This document shows, in pieces, positions 9,198-18,611 of a DNA stretch of 42,973 nt; the stretch's first letter is position 1; each line of letters begins with the position of its first letter. The position numbers and the translations under genes are program-made. Location of the stretch: NCBI GenBank assembly GCA_037442465.1, contig JBBIQI010000003.1, positions 1 through 42,973 on the forward strand, given 5' to 3'. The stretch comes from DSNY01 sp037442465 (GTDB lineage: Bacteria; Pseudomonadota; Gammaproteobacteria; Burkholderiales; Burkholderiaceae_F). The notes under the pieces are model-generated. The model was not told where the DNA came from and did no database searches. It was given only the letters and a program-made list of their open reading frames with translations.

Positions 9198-10136
9198 GTG
9201 AGCATCATCGAGCAGGCCGCCCGACGTCTCGAACAGTTGCGGCGCAGCGGTGTCGACCTGCCGGCGGGCCGCGGCGGCGAGCCGGCCGCGCCGCCGGGCG
9301 CGGGCACCGTGCCGGAACTGGTTCGGCGTCTCGAGGCGTCGCAGGTCTCCGCGCCGAACACTGCCGAAGGCGCGCGCGAAGCACGTGCGCACGAAGCACG
9401 GCACTCGCGCACGGTCCACATCGATCTGAAGCGCCTGGCGGCCGCTGGATTCGTCACGCCGGACGCGCCGCGCTCGCAACTGGCCGACGAGTTTCGCGTG
9501 ATCAAGCGCCCGCTGCTCGCCAACGTACAGGGCAAGTCGGCGGCGCCGGTGGCGCGCGCCAATTTGATCATGGTCAGCAGTTCGGTGCCGGGCGAGGGAA
9601 AGACCTTTACCGCAATCAATCTGGCGATGAGCATCGCGATGGAGCTGGACAGCACCGCGCTGCTCGTCGATGCCGACGTTTCCCGACCGTCGGTACTCGA
9701 GCGGCTGGGCCTGCCGCCCTCGGGCGGGCTGCTCGACGTATTGACCGACCCCGCGCTCGCGTTGTCGGACGTCCTGCTGAGGACCAACGTCGAGCGGCTG
9801 TCGATCCTGCCCGCGGGAACGCCAAAGCCGCAGGCCACCGAGCTGCTGGCCAGCGACGCGATGAACCGGCTGCTCGAGGACATGGCAAACCGATACGCCG
9901 ACCGCGTGCTGGTCTTCGATGCGCCGCCGCTTCTGCCGTCGACCGAATCGCGCGCACTGGCGACCCACATGGGGCAGATCGTTCTCGTCGTGGAAGCGGA
10001 GCGCACGCCGCAGGCCAGCGTCGTGCAGGCGCTCACGGCGATCGAAACGTGTCCGGTCGTGCACACGATTTTGAACAAGGTTCCGCACTCCAAGCTCGCT
10101 GCGTTCTATGGCTATTACGGCCAATATGGCTACTGA
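9198..10136 (+). CDS. XrtA-system tyrosine autokinase (EpsG-like)
   Basis: This is a 312-residue cytoplasmic BY-kinase. It has Walker A SSVPGEGKT (about residues 126-134), Walker A' LLVDADVSRP (about 155-164), Walker B VLVFDAPPLL (about 237-246) and a C-terminal Tyr cluster (FYGYYGQYGY) that is the usual autophosphorylation tail. The kinase is expected to bind the chain-length determinant encoded just upstream and cycle with phosphorylation to set polymer length. The GTG start is supported by GAGGAG six bases upstream. Its end overlaps the next gene. Confidence 0.93.
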   Translation: MSIIEQAARRLEQLRRSGVDLPAGRGGEPAAPPGAGTVPELVRRLEASQVSAPNTAEGAREARAHEARHSRTVHIDLKRLAAAGFVTPDAPRSQLADEFRVIKRPLLANVQGKSAAPVARANLIMVSSSVPGEGKTFTAINLAMSIAMELDSTALLVDADVSRPSVLERLGLPPSGGLLDVLTDPALALSDVLLRTNVERLSILPAGTPKPQATELLASDAMNRLLEDMANRYADRVLVFDAPPLLPSTESRALATHMGQIVLVVEAERTPQASVVQALTAIETCPVVHTILNKVPHSKLAAFYGYYGQYGY

Positions 10137-11670
10137 GACGGCGCATCGGATGCACTGCCCGCGACGATCGCTCGGTCTGGCCGGTGCGGTCTGTGCCGTA
10201 GCCATGGCGATGCCCGGCGGGGTTGAAGCGCAGCGGTGGACCGTCGACGCCGGCGTCTCGACCCAGGTCACCGTCACCGACAACAGCGGCTTCGAGGAAT
10301 CCCAAACGCAGACCGCGAGCGATGGCATCATCGAAGTTGCGCCCCGAATCACGTTTAGCCGCGACGGTGCGCGACTACGGGCGGGCGGGTCGGTGGCGCT
10401 TGGCGCGATGCATTACATCGAAGGTACCCGCGAAAGCCGCCTGGTCCCGTCAGCCAATGTCAGTGCGACGCTCGAGGCCGTACCGCGGAACTTCTTCATC
10501 GACGGTGCCGTGGTCATGACGCAGACCCGCGCCAACCCGTTCGCGCCACAGCCCGAAGGCCTGTCAAGTGTGAACCGCCTGCAGGAAACGCAGGTGCGTT
10601 TGAGTCCTTACCTGCAGGGTAATCCTTCGGCCAACACCCGTGTGTTCGTCCGCAGTGACAACAGCCTCACGCGGTCCAAGCGCGAAGGCGTCACCGAAAT
10701 CGACAGCTACGTCGGTCGGCACTTTGCCGAATTCGAGCGTCTGCCGCGCCCGCTTGGGCTCGGAGTGCAGCTGGAGCGCACCGACACGCGTTTCAAGGAT
10801 ACGGAGCAGGGTCCATTGACGCTGGATGTTGCGCGGCTACGAATGTCCTACGCGCTCGGACCGGGGTTTTCCGCGGGGCTGCGGTACGGCTACGAGTCGA
10901 ACAACTATGTCGTTAACGGCGGCGACGGTCGCATCTGGGGCGCCGAGCTCGTTTGGCGGCCGACCGAGCGGACCGATGTGAATGGTTTCTGGGAACATCG
11001 CTTCTTCGGTTCCGGCGCGCGGCTGTCGTTCTCCCATCGGCTTCCGCGGCTGGCGTGGAACGTTCTGATTTCGCGCGACCTGGGCAGCGCCCCGCAATCC
11101 CTTTTTACGTTGCCTGCCACGGACAACGTCGCGGGCCTGCTCGATGCCGCGTTCACGACGCGCTTTCCCGACCCCGTCGAACGTGCGCGCATCGTTCAAG
11201 AACTGATGGCGAGGCAAGGGATACCGGCCGCGTTGGGCAGGCCGTTGCCGATCTATGCGCAACGGGTCAGCCTGCTGACATCGAAGTCGGCGTCGATCGT
11301 ACTGCTGGGCGTACGCGGGTCGATCGGCATCACCGGTTTCTATCTGCGCACGGAGGATCTGCCCGATTCGATCTTCGCGCCGGGCGACGAAACGCTGAAC
11401 AATAGCCAGCGCGGCGTGACGTTTACGGTGAGCCGTGAGCTGTCACCGCTTACGTCACTGAACGCCACGCTCGCATGGACGCATACGCAGGGGCTGGCGC
11501 AGACCGATGCCGAGGAGTCTGATCAGTACACGCTGCGCGTGCAGGCGCTGCGCCGGGTCGGTCCGCGAACGCAGGCGTTCGTCGGCGCGCGGCGGCAGCT
11601 ATTCAACTCCAACCGGGTCGGGGATGCGCGCGAGGCGGCGGCGTTCGCCGGTCTGAACCACCGTTTCTAG
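10126..11670 (+). CDS. PEP-CTERM-system outer-membrane beta-barrel protein
   Basis: The 514-residue protein has a signal peptide (hydrophobic stretch LGLAGAVCAVAMAMPGG, likely cut after VEA) and then a long beta-rich sequence of alternating polar and aromatic residues ending in Phe (FAGLNHRF), the hallmark of an outer-membrane barrel. It matches the PEP-CTERM-system-associated outer-membrane protein that follows the tyrosine kinase in XrtA loci; its exact role is unknown, probably in export. ATG 10126 overlaps the kinase stop and suggests coupling. ATG 10150 would give a shorter, more typical n-region and is a real alternative. Confidence 0.87.
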   Translation: MATETAHRMHCPRRSLGLAGAVCAVAMAMPGGVEAQRWTVDAGVSTQVTVTDNSGFEESQTQTASDGIIEVAPRITFSRDGARLRAGGSVALGAMHYIEGTRESRLVPSANVSATLEAVPRNFFIDGAVVMTQTRANPFAPQPEGLSSVNRLQETQVRLSPYLQGNPSANTRVFVRSDNSLTRSKREGVTEIDSYVGRHFAEFERLPRPLGLGVQLERTDTRFKDTEQGPLTLDVARLRMSYALGPGFSAGLRYGYESNNYVVNGGDGRIWGAELVWRPTERTDVNGFWEHRFFGSGARLSFSHRLPRLAWNVLISRDLGSAPQSLFTLPATDNVAGLLDAAFTTRFPDPVERARIVQELMARQGIPAALGRPLPIYAQRVSLLTSKSASIVLLGVRGSIGITGFYLRTEDLPDSIFAPGDETLNNSQRGVTFTVSRELSPLTSLNATLAWTHTQGLAQTDAEESDQYTLRVQALRRVGPRTQAFVGARRQLFNSNRVGDAREAAAFAGLNHRF

Positions 11671-11677
11671 CGACAGG

Positions 11678-12709
11678 ATGTACGAATCCTTCTACGGGCT
11701 GACCGGCAAGCCCTTCCAGCTCAACCCCGATCCGTCGTTTTTCTTCGGCAGCAAGGGGCACAGCAGCGCGTACTCGTATCTGAAGTACGGCGTGTTCCAG
11801 AGCGAGGGTTTCATCGTCGTCACCGGCGAGATCGGCGCGGGCAAGACCACGCTCGTGCGTGCGTTGCTCGAAGAACTCGACCCGCGCAAGGTCGTCGCAG
11901 TGCAGCTCGTCAGCACCCAGCTCGAAGCCGACGATCTTCTGCGCTCGGTGGCGACCGCCTTCGGGCTGCCGGTGCGCGGCACCGACAAGGCGCAACTGCT
12001 CGCCACGATCGAGGCGTTCCTGACCTCGCTGATCACCGAGCACAAGCGCGCGCTGCTGGTCGTGGACGAGGCGCAGAACCTGTCGCCGCGCGCGATGGAA
12101 GAGCTGCGGATGCTGTCGAACTTCCAGCTCGGCGATCGCGCGCTGCTGCAGAGCTTCCTGGTCGGCCAGCCCGAGCTGCGCGAGCTGCTGCGCGGACCTT
12201 CGATGCAGCAACTGCGCCAGCGCGTGATCGCGTCGTATCACCTCGGCCCGATGGACGAGGAGGAGACGCGCGGCTACATCGAGCACCGCTTGCGCCGGGT
12301 CGGCTGGAAGGACGATCCGGCCTTCGATCCGTCGGTGTTCGCATCGATCTATCGCGCCACCGGCGGCATCCCGCGCAAGATCAACCTGCTGTGCAACCGG
12401 CTGCTGCTGGCCGCATACCTCGCCGAAAAGCACGCGATCGACGCAGCCGACGCCGACGCGGTGATCGACGAAATGCGTGCCGAAGGCGGCGTCGACGCGC
12501 CCGCGCAACCGCCGCCGTCGTCCGCACCGATCGCCGACGACGGCGCACGCGCCGACAACGTCGTGCGCCCGTTCGCGCTGTCGGCGATCGCCGCGCGGCT
12601 CGACCGGCTCGAGAAGACCGTCAACGCGATGCACGAGCTGCTGCGATCGATGGCCGGCTCGCCGGATCGCAGACCGAAGACCGGCGGCAAGCCGGGGAGG
12701 GGCGTGTGA
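11678..12709 (+). CDS. XrtA-associated ExeA-like ATPase
   Basis: This 343-residue AAA ATPase starts MYESFYGLTGKPFQLNPDP, typical of ExeA/GspA-type proteins. It has Walker A GEIGAGKTT (about residues 50-58), Walker B LLVVDEAQNL (about 126-135) and the sensor region GGIPRKINLLCNRLL. The last 70 residues are a low-complexity, Pro/Ala-rich tail with a short coiled coil. In XrtA clusters this ATPase always neighbours the barrel protein and probably energises assembly or secretion at the envelope. Its TGA overlaps the next GTG. Confidence 0.92.
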   Translation: MYESFYGLTGKPFQLNPDPSFFFGSKGHSSAYSYLKYGVFQSEGFIVVTGEIGAGKTTLVRALLEELDPRKVVAVQLVSTQLEADDLLRSVATAFGLPVRGTDKAQLLATIEAFLTSLITEHKRALLVVDEAQNLSPRAMEELRMLSNFQLGDRALLQSFLVGQPELRELLRGPSMQQLRQRVIASYHLGPMDEEETRGYIEHRLRRVGWKDDPAFDPSVFASIYRATGGIPRKINLLCNRLLLAAYLAEKHAIDAADADAVIDEMRAEGGVDAPAQPPPSSAPIADDGARADNVVRPFALSAIAARLDRLEKTVNAMHELLRSMAGSPDRRPKTGGKPGRGV

Positions 12710-13872
12710 AGAGCACCGACCATCGCATCGGCCCAGTGCTGTGCGTCGTCGGCGCGCGGCCGAACTATATGAAGATGGCGCCGCTGCTGCGCGCGTTCAC
12801 CGCGCAAGCGGGCATGCCGCCCGCGCTGCTGGTGCACACCGGACAGCACTACGACTTCGCGCTGAACGACAAGCTGTTCGTCGATCTCGATCTGCCGGCG
12901 CCGGACGTGAACCTGGAAGTGGGCTCGGCTTCGCATGCGGTGCAGACCGCCGAAGTGATGAAGCGTTTCGAGCCGGTGGTCGACGCGCAGCAGCCTTCGT
13001 GCGTCGTCGTGGTCGGCGACGTCAACTCCACGCTGGCGTGCAGTCTGGTGGCGGCGAAAAAGCTCGTGCCGGTCGTGCACGTCGAGGCCGGGCTGCGCAG
13101 CTTCGACCGCACGATGCCCGAGGAGATCAACCGCGTCCTCACGGACCAGATCGCGGATCTGCTGTACACGACCGAACGCGACGCGCACGACAACCTCGCC
13201 CGCGAAGGCATCGCGGCCGAGCGCATCCACTTCGCCGGCAATCTGATGATCGACTCGCTGTTCGCGGCGCTGCCCAAGGCGATCGCGCCGGAAGAGACGA
13301 TGCGCCGCGAAGGCGCCGATCCTGCCTGGGTGGGCGAGGGCGCGCGCTACGGCGTGGTCACCCTGCACCGGCCGTCGAACGTCGACGATCCGGCCACGCT
13401 CGCTCAGGTGCTCGCGATCCTGCGCGAAGTCGCTGAGTCCGTTCCGCTAGTCTGGCCGATGCATCCGCGCACGCGTGCCAGCATCGACCGGCTTGCGCTC
13501 GCGCATCTGCTCGACGGCGCGCGCATCGCCTGCCTGCCGCCGCAGGGCTACCTGGAGATGGTCGGGCTGATGAAGCGCGCCACCCTCGTGCTGACCGATT
13601 CCGGCGGCGTGCAGGAAGAGACCACCGCGCTCGGTGTGCCCTGCCTGACGATGCGCGAGAACACCGAGCGTCCGATCACCGCGACGCACGGCACCAACAC
13701 GCTCGTCGGCCGCGACGCCGCCCTGATCCGCGCCTGCGTGCAGGACATTCTCGCCGGCGGCGGCAAGCGCGGCCGGCTGCCTGAAGGCTGGGACGGGCAT
13801 GCCGCCGAGCGGATTGCGGTACACCTGGCGGACTGGTTGGCGCACCACGCCGCGGCGTCGGCCGCACACTGA
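12706..13872 (+). CDS. wecB: UDP-N-acetylglucosamine 2-epimerase (non-hydrolysing)
   Basis: The 388-residue enzyme interconverts UDP-GlcNAc and UDP-ManNAc, supplying ManNAc-type sugars for the repeat unit. Diagnostic stretches are VVGARPNYMKMAPLLRAF at the N-terminus, HVEAGLRSFDRTMPEEINR, TLHRPSNVDD and LTDSGGVQEETTALGVP near the C-terminus. The open frame extends upstream, but GTG 12706 is chosen because it overlaps the ATPase stop, has GGAGG five bases before it and gives the normal family length. Confidence 0.94.
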   Translation: MKSTDHRIGPVLCVVGARPNYMKMAPLLRAFTAQAGMPPALLVHTGQHYDFALNDKLFVDLDLPAPDVNLEVGSASHAVQTAEVMKRFEPVVDAQQPSCVVVVGDVNSTLACSLVAAKKLVPVVHVEAGLRSFDRTMPEEINRVLTDQIADLLYTTERDAHDNLAREGIAAERIHFAGNLMIDSLFAALPKAIAPEETMRREGADPAWVGEGARYGVVTLHRPSNVDDPATLAQVLAILREVAESVPLVWPMHPRTRASIDRLALAHLLDGARIACLPPQGYLEMVGLMKRATLVLTDSGGVQEETTALGVPCLTMRENTERPITATHGTNTLVGRDAALIRACVQDILAGGGKRGRLPEGWDGHAAERIAVHLADWLAHHAAASAAH

Positions 13873-13873
13873 C

Positions 13874-14731
13874 ATGAACGCTGCGGTGCCGTCGCACGTC
13901 CTGTCGAACGCATTGACGGTCGACGTCGAAGACTACTTCCAGGTCTCGGCGCTCGCACCGCACATCGCGCGGCATCGCTGGGATACGATGCCGTGCCGCG
14001 TCGAACGCAACGTCGAGCGGCTGCTGCAGCTTTTCGAGCGGCATCGCGCGCGTGCAACCTTCTTCACGCTCGGCTGGATCGCCGAGCGCTACCCGCGGAT
14101 CGTGCGCGACATCGCGGCGGCAGGACACGAAATCGCAAGCCACGGCTACGGGCATCTGCGCGCGAGCGAGCAGACGCCGACGGAGTTCGCCGCCGACATC
14201 CGGCGCGCCAAGAAGCTGCTGGAGGACACGGTCGGCGTGCAGGTGCTGGGCTACCGTGCGCCGAGCTTTTCGATCGGACACGCCAATCAGTGGGCCTTCG
14301 ACTGCCTGGTCGAGGCCGGCTATCGGTACAGCTCCAGCGTGTACCCGGTGCGGCACGATCACTACGGCATGCCGGACGCGCCGCGCTTTCCGTACGAGGT
14401 GCGGCCGGGGTTGATCGAGATTCCGATGACCACGACGCGGTTGCTCGGTCGCAATCTTCCCGCCGCCGGCGGCGGTTACTTCCGCTTCTTCCCGTACCCG
14501 ATCAGCCAGTGGGCGATCCGGCGGGTCAATCGCGTCGACGGGCGCCCCGCGATCTTTTACTTCCATCCGTGGGAGATCGATCCCGAGCAGCCGCGTGTCG
14601 CCGGCGTGAGCCTGAAGACGCGCTTCCGGCACTACGTGAACCTGCATCGCACCGAGGCGCGGCTGTCCCTGCTGCTGAAGGACTTCCACTGGGATCGGGT
14701 CGATCGCGCGTTCGGGCTGCGTGCCTCATGA
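13874..14731 (+). CDS. XrtA-system polysaccharide deacetylase
   Basis: The 285-residue NodB-fold enzyme removes N-acetyl groups from a polysaccharide or its lipid-linked precursor. Family signatures are LTVDVEDYFQVSAL near the N-terminus (catalytic Asp pair), HEIASHGYGHLRAS (metal-binding His residues), GYRAPSFSIG and FYFHPWEID. These match the PEP-CTERM-associated deacetylase rather than NodB itself. There is no signal peptide, so it may act in the cytoplasm. ATG 13874 lies one base after the epimerase stop; an upstream in-frame start at 13799 would overlap the epimerase and is rejected. Its TGA overlaps the next ATG. Confidence 0.93.
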   Translation: MNAAVPSHVLSNALTVDVEDYFQVSALAPHIARHRWDTMPCRVERNVERLLQLFERHRARATFFTLGWIAERYPRIVRDIAAAGHEIASHGYGHLRASEQTPTEFAADIRRAKKLLEDTVGVQVLGYRAPSFSIGHANQWAFDCLVEAGYRYSSSVYPVRHDHYGMPDAPRFPYEVRPGLIEIPMTTTRLLGRNLPAAGGGYFRFFPYPISQWAIRRVNRVDGRPAIFYFHPWEIDPEQPRVAGVSLKTRFRHYVNLHRTEARLSLLLKDFHWDRVDRAFGLRAS

Positions 14732-15792
14732 AACCGGTGGACGCCAATCTGGCCGATGCGGCGGCGCTGACCGTCCGCGCTTTCGACTCCGGTGATGCCG
14801 CGCGCTGGGATGCGTTCGTCGACGGCTGCGCGGAGGCGACGTTCTTCCACCGCAGCGGATGGCGCGAAGTCATCGAAAGCGTGTTCGGCCATCGCACGCA
14901 CTACCTGATCGCTGTCCGCGGCGAGCGCATCGTTGGCGTGCTACCGCTCGCCGAAGTCAAGAGCCTGCTTTTCGGCCACGCGTTGAGTTCGCTGCCCTTC
15001 GCCGTCTACGGTGGTGCGGCCGTCACAGAACCGCAAGCGCGCGGAGCCCTGCACGAAGCGGCGGTGGCGCTCGCAGCGCGGCTGGGCGTGCAGCATCTGG
15101 AGCTGCGCAATCGGCAGCCGACCGAGCCGGACTGGCCGCGGCAGGACCTGTATGTCACCTTCCGCAAGGCGATCGTCCCCGACGTCGAAGCGAATCTGCT
15201 CGCGATTCCGCGCAAACAGCGCGCGATGGTGCGCAAGGGCATGCAGCGCGGACTGAAGAGCGAAATCGATGCCAACGTCGATCGCTTCTTCGACCTGTAC
15301 GCGGACAACCAGCACCGGCACGGCACACCGCCTTATCCGAAACGGTACTTCGAGGCGCTGCGCCGCGTATTCGGCGATGCGTGCGAGGTTCTGACCGTGC
15401 TCGACGCCGCGGGGCGACCGGTCTCCAGCGTGCTGTCGTTTTACTTTCGCGACGAAGTGCTGCCGTACTACGCGGGCGACGTCGAAGCGGCGCGCGAACT
15501 CGCCGCCAACGACTTCAAGTACTGGGAACTGATGCGGCGCGCGTGCGAGCGCGGCGTACGCGTTTTCGACTACGGCCGCTCGAAGCGCGACAGCGGTTCG
15601 TTCGACTTCAAGAAGAACTGGGGTTTCACGCCGGAGCCGCTGCACTACGAATACCGGCTGCTGCGGCGCGAAGCGATCCCGCAGAACAACCCGGCCAACC
15701 CCAAGTACCGCGCCTTTATCGCGCTGTGGCGGCGGCTGCCGCGTCCGATCGCAAACGCGATCGGACCGGCGCTCGCGCGCAACCTCGGATGA
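14728..15792 (+). CDS. FemAB-like GNAT-fold protein (XrtA system)
   Basis: The 354-residue protein has two GNAT-like halves as in FemAB peptidyltransferases, with RQKQRAMVRKG-type basic helix (IPRKQRAMVRKGMQ, about residues 161-174) and the conserved end FDYGRSKRDSGSFDFKKNWG (about 276-295). FemAB enzymes use aminoacyl-tRNA to add amino acids to peptidoglycan; members of this PEP-CTERM-associated subfamily are thought to decorate the polysaccharide, but the substrate is not established. Both ends overlap neighbours by four bases (ATGA), placing it tightly in the operon between deacetylase and exosortase. Confidence 0.92.
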   Translation: MKPVDANLADAAALTVRAFDSGDAARWDAFVDGCAEATFFHRSGWREVIESVFGHRTHYLIAVRGERIVGVLPLAEVKSLLFGHALSSLPFAVYGGAAVTEPQARGALHEAAVALAARLGVQHLELRNRQPTEPDWPRQDLYVTFRKAIVPDVEANLLAIPRKQRAMVRKGMQRGLKSEIDANVDRFFDLYADNQHRHGTPPYPKRYFEALRRVFGDACEVLTVLDAAGRPVSSVLSFYFRDEVLPYYAGDVEAARELAANDFKYWELMRRACERGVRVFDYGRSKRDSGSFDFKKNWGFTPEPLHYEYRLLRREAIPQNNPANPKYRAFIALWRRLPRPIANAIGPALARNLG

Positions 15793-17390
15793 GCGGCAGC
15801 GTGGCAAGCGGTAACGCTGCGCTTGCGTCTGCGCCCAAAGCCGCACTTGCGCGCGCGTCCGTGGCAGTCGCCGCCGCGGTGGCGCTGGTGGTCGTCCTGA
15901 TCCATGCCGACACCGTCGGCGCGATGGTGGCGCTGTGGCGCGGCTCGGAAACCTACAGCCACGGGTTCGTCGTCGTGCCGGTGGCGCTGTGGCTGATCTG
16001 GCGGCGTCGCGCGGAGCTGGCGCGCCTGCCCGTGCGGCCGTTCTGGCCGGCGCTGCTGGCGGTCGCCGGCGCCGGGTTCACTTGGCTGCTCGGTCGCCTG
16101 GCCGATGCCAACGTCGTGCAGCAGTTCGCTCTCGTGCTGATGATCGTCGCCGCCGTGCCTGCGGTGCTCGGTATGGCGATCGCGCGGGCGCTGGCGTTCC
16201 CGCTTTTGTTCCTTCTGTTCGCCGTTCCTTTCGGCGAGGCGTTCGTGCCTCGACTGATCGACTGGACGGCGGACTTCACCGTGGCCGCGCTCAGGCTCAC
16301 CGGGATTCCGGTCTACCGTGAAGGCAACCACTTCGTGATTCCGACGGGCCGCTGGTCGGTCGTCGAAGCGTGCAGCGGGTTGCGCTACCTCATCGCTTCG
16401 CTGATGGCAGGAACGCTGTACGCGTATCTGATGTACTCGACGGCGTGGCGACGGATCGCGTTCATCGCGGCATCGGCGCTGGTCCCGCTTGTCGCGAACT
16501 GGCTGCGCGCGTATCTGATCGTGATGCTCGGACACCTGAGCGGCAACGAGCTGGCGGTCGGCGTCGATCATCTGATTTACGGCTGGATTTTCTTCGGCCT
16601 CGTGATCGCGCTGATGTTCTGGGTCGGCGCCCCGTTCCGCGATGATCCGGGCAGCGTGCGGGTGGCCACGGGTACTTCCGCACACGCGGGCAGCTCCGGA
16701 GTCAAGCGGCCCGCGACGCTGCTGCCGCCGGCAGCGGCAGCGGTCGTCCTGGCCGGCGTGTGGGTGCCGCTCGCGACCGCGCTGTCCGATGCGAGCACGT
16801 TGCGGGCGCAGCCGCTCGCGGCGATCGAAGGCGCGGCTGGCTGGACCCCGGTTGATGCGCCCGACGCGCAGTGGCGGCCGCGCTTTGCCGGGCATCGCGC
16901 CACGCTGTGGCAGGCGTTCGAGCGGGACGGACGGCGTGTGATGCTTTATGTCGCTTACTACGCAGGCCAGACCGCCGGTCGCGAGATGGTCAGCTCGTCG
17001 AACGTCCTGGTGCCGCCGGCGGACCCGGTGTGGCGCGCGACCACGCATGGGCGCGCCACGCTCGCCGGCGCAGCGGGGCCGATCGATGCGAGAACGGCGA
17101 CGATCGTTGGCCCGACCGGCGGCTTCGATTTGGTCTGGTGGTATTGGGTCGATGGCGCGACCACCGCGAGCGACGGCATGGCCAACGCGCTGCAAGCATG
17201 GTCGCGGCTGACGCGCAGGTCGGACGCCGCTGCCGCCGTGTTCGTATTCACGGAAGCGAACGATTCCGCGGGCGGCGGCGACGCGCTGCGCCGCTTCGTC
17301 GCCGACATGGCCGGCTCGATCGAACGTTCGCTGCTCGCTGCGGCCACCCCGCGCGACGGCCTGGGCAACACGTCGGAGGCGCGACGATGA
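15789..17390 (+). CDS. xrtA: Exosortase A fused to EpsI domain
   Basis: The 533-residue inner-membrane protein has about eight transmembrane helices in its first 290 residues and a C-terminal soluble EpsI domain (about 300-520). The transpeptidase triad is visible: Cys195 in EACSGLRYL, Arg240 in NWLRAYLIV and His261 in DHLIYGW. Exosortases recognise C-terminal PEP-CTERM signals, cut them and are believed to attach the protein to a surface polysaccharide. The fused EpsI part is typical of exosortase A. No PEP-CTERM substrate is encoded in this window, so its clients must lie elsewhere. It is coupled by ATGA overlaps on both sides. Confidence 0.95.
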   Translation: MSGSVASGNAALASAPKAALARASVAVAAAVALVVVLIHADTVGAMVALWRGSETYSHGFVVVPVALWLIWRRRAELARLPVRPFWPALLAVAGAGFTWLLGRLADANVVQQFALVLMIVAAVPAVLGMAIARALAFPLLFLLFAVPFGEAFVPRLIDWTADFTVAALRLTGIPVYREGNHFVIPTGRWSVVEACSGLRYLIASLMAGTLYAYLMYSTAWRRIAFIAASALVPLVANWLRAYLIVMLGHLSGNELAVGVDHLIYGWIFFGLVIALMFWVGAPFRDDPGSVRVATGTSAHAGSSGVKRPATLLPPAAAAVVLAGVWVPLATALSDASTLRAQPLAAIEGAAGWTPVDAPDAQWRPRFAGHRATLWQAFERDGRRVMLYVAYYAGQTAGREMVSSSNVLVPPADPVWRATTHGRATLAGAAGPIDARTATIVGPTGGFDLVWWYWVDGATTASDGMANALQAWSRLTRRSDAAAAVFVFTEANDSAGGGDALRRFVADMAGSIERSLLAAATPRDGLGNTSEARR

Positions 17391-18583
17391 GCGATCCGCG
17401 CCCACTGGTGATGCACGTGGTGTTCCGCTTCGCGATCGGCGGGCTGGAAAACGGCGTCGTCAACCTGATCAACCGGATGCCGCGCGAACGCTGGCGGCAT
17501 GCGGTCCTGGCGCTGACCGACATCTCGCCCGCTTTTCGGCAGCGCGTGCAGCGCGACGATGTGCTGTACTTCGCGCTCGGGAAACCGCCCGGCCATGGAG
17601 TGCGCGTGTATCCGCAATTGTTTCGGCTCTTCCGCGATCTTCGCCCCACGATCGTGCACACGCGCAACCTCGCCGCACTCGAGGCCGTCGTTCCCGCGTG
17701 GGCGGCACGCGTGCCGGTGCGGATCCACGGCGAGCACGGACGCGATGTCAGCGATCTGGACGGTACGAACCGCAGATACCGCCGGGTGCGCAAGCTGTAT
17801 CGGCCCTTCGTGCATCAGTACGTGGCGTTGTCGCGCGATCTGGAGCGGTATCTGACCGAGGCGATCGGCGTGCCGGCCGGTCGGGTCGAACACATCTATA
17901 ACGGCGTCGACAGCGAACGGTTCAGACCGCAGCCGGGCGCGCGCGGGCCGATCGAGGGTTCGCCGTTCGCCGACCCGCAGCTTTTCGTCGTGGGCACGGT
18001 CGGGCGGCTGGAGGCGGTCAAGGACCAGACCAACCTGGTGCGTGCCTTCACCTTGGCGCTGTCGATGTCGCCGCAGGCGGCGCGGCGGCTGCGTCTCGTG
18101 CTGGTGGGCGACGGCCCGTTGCGCGGCGAGGTCGAATCCATCGTGCGCGCCGCCGGCGCCGAGTCGCTCGTCTGGTTCGCCGGCGAGCGCAGCGACGTGC
18201 CCGAGATCCTGCGCGGGCTGGACTGCTTCGTGTTGCCGTCGCTGGCGGAGGGCATCTCCAACACGCTGCTCGAAGCGATGGCCTCAGCGCTGCCGGTCAT
18301 CGCCACGCGCGTCGGCGCCAACGCCGATCTGATGGAGGACGGCCTGTCGGGTCGACTCGTTCCGCGCGGCGACCCGGCGGCGCTCGCGCGCGAAATCCTC
18401 GCCTACGCCGATGACCCGGCGGCGGCGCGCCGCCATGGTCGCGCGGGGCGACAGATCGTCGAGCGGCGTTTCAGCCTGGATCGCATGGTCGGCGAGTACG
18501 AAGGGCTGTATCGCAGGCTGCTTGCGGAACGCGGCGTCGGGTTGCCCGGCGCGCCTGCGAGATCGCAGCCGGTGCGCGGCTGA
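17387..18583 (+). CDS. XrtA-associated GT4 glycosyltransferase (Stp2-type)
   Basis: The 398-residue GT-B enzyme starts with HVVFRFAIGGLENGVVNL (Gly-rich acceptor loop), carries IYNGVDSERFRP in the linker and VGTVGRLEAVKDQTNLV in the donor domain, with the family E-x7-E motif at LAEGISNTLLEAMASALPV. It adds one sugar of the polysaccharide repeat; donor and acceptor cannot be told from sequence. It matches the sugar transferase that usually follows exosortase A. GGAGG lies seven bases before the ATG, which overlaps the exosortase stop. Confidence 0.93.
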   Translation: MSDPRPLVMHVVFRFAIGGLENGVVNLINRMPRERWRHAVLALTDISPAFRQRVQRDDVLYFALGKPPGHGVRVYPQLFRLFRDLRPTIVHTRNLAALEAVVPAWAARVPVRIHGEHGRDVSDLDGTNRRYRRVRKLYRPFVHQYVALSRDLERYLTEAIGVPAGRVEHIYNGVDSERFRPQPGARGPIEGSPFADPQLFVVGTVGRLEAVKDQTNLVRAFTLALSMSPQAARRLRLVLVGDGPLRGEVESIVRAAGAESLVWFAGERSDVPEILRGLDCFVLPSLAEGISNTLLEAMASALPVIATRVGANADLMEDGLSGRLVPRGDPAALAREILAYADDPAAARRHGRAGRQIVERRFSLDRMVGEYEGLYRRLLAERGVGLPGAPARSQPVRG

Positions 18584-18611
18584 GCGACGAGCGGAGACTG
18601 GGAGCGCGACG

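Noticed and set aside
7499..10093. Long minus-strand open frame (864 codons) opposite the chain-length and kinase genes
   Set aside because: The plus-strand proteins have clear Wzz and Walker motifs; the antisense product has none.
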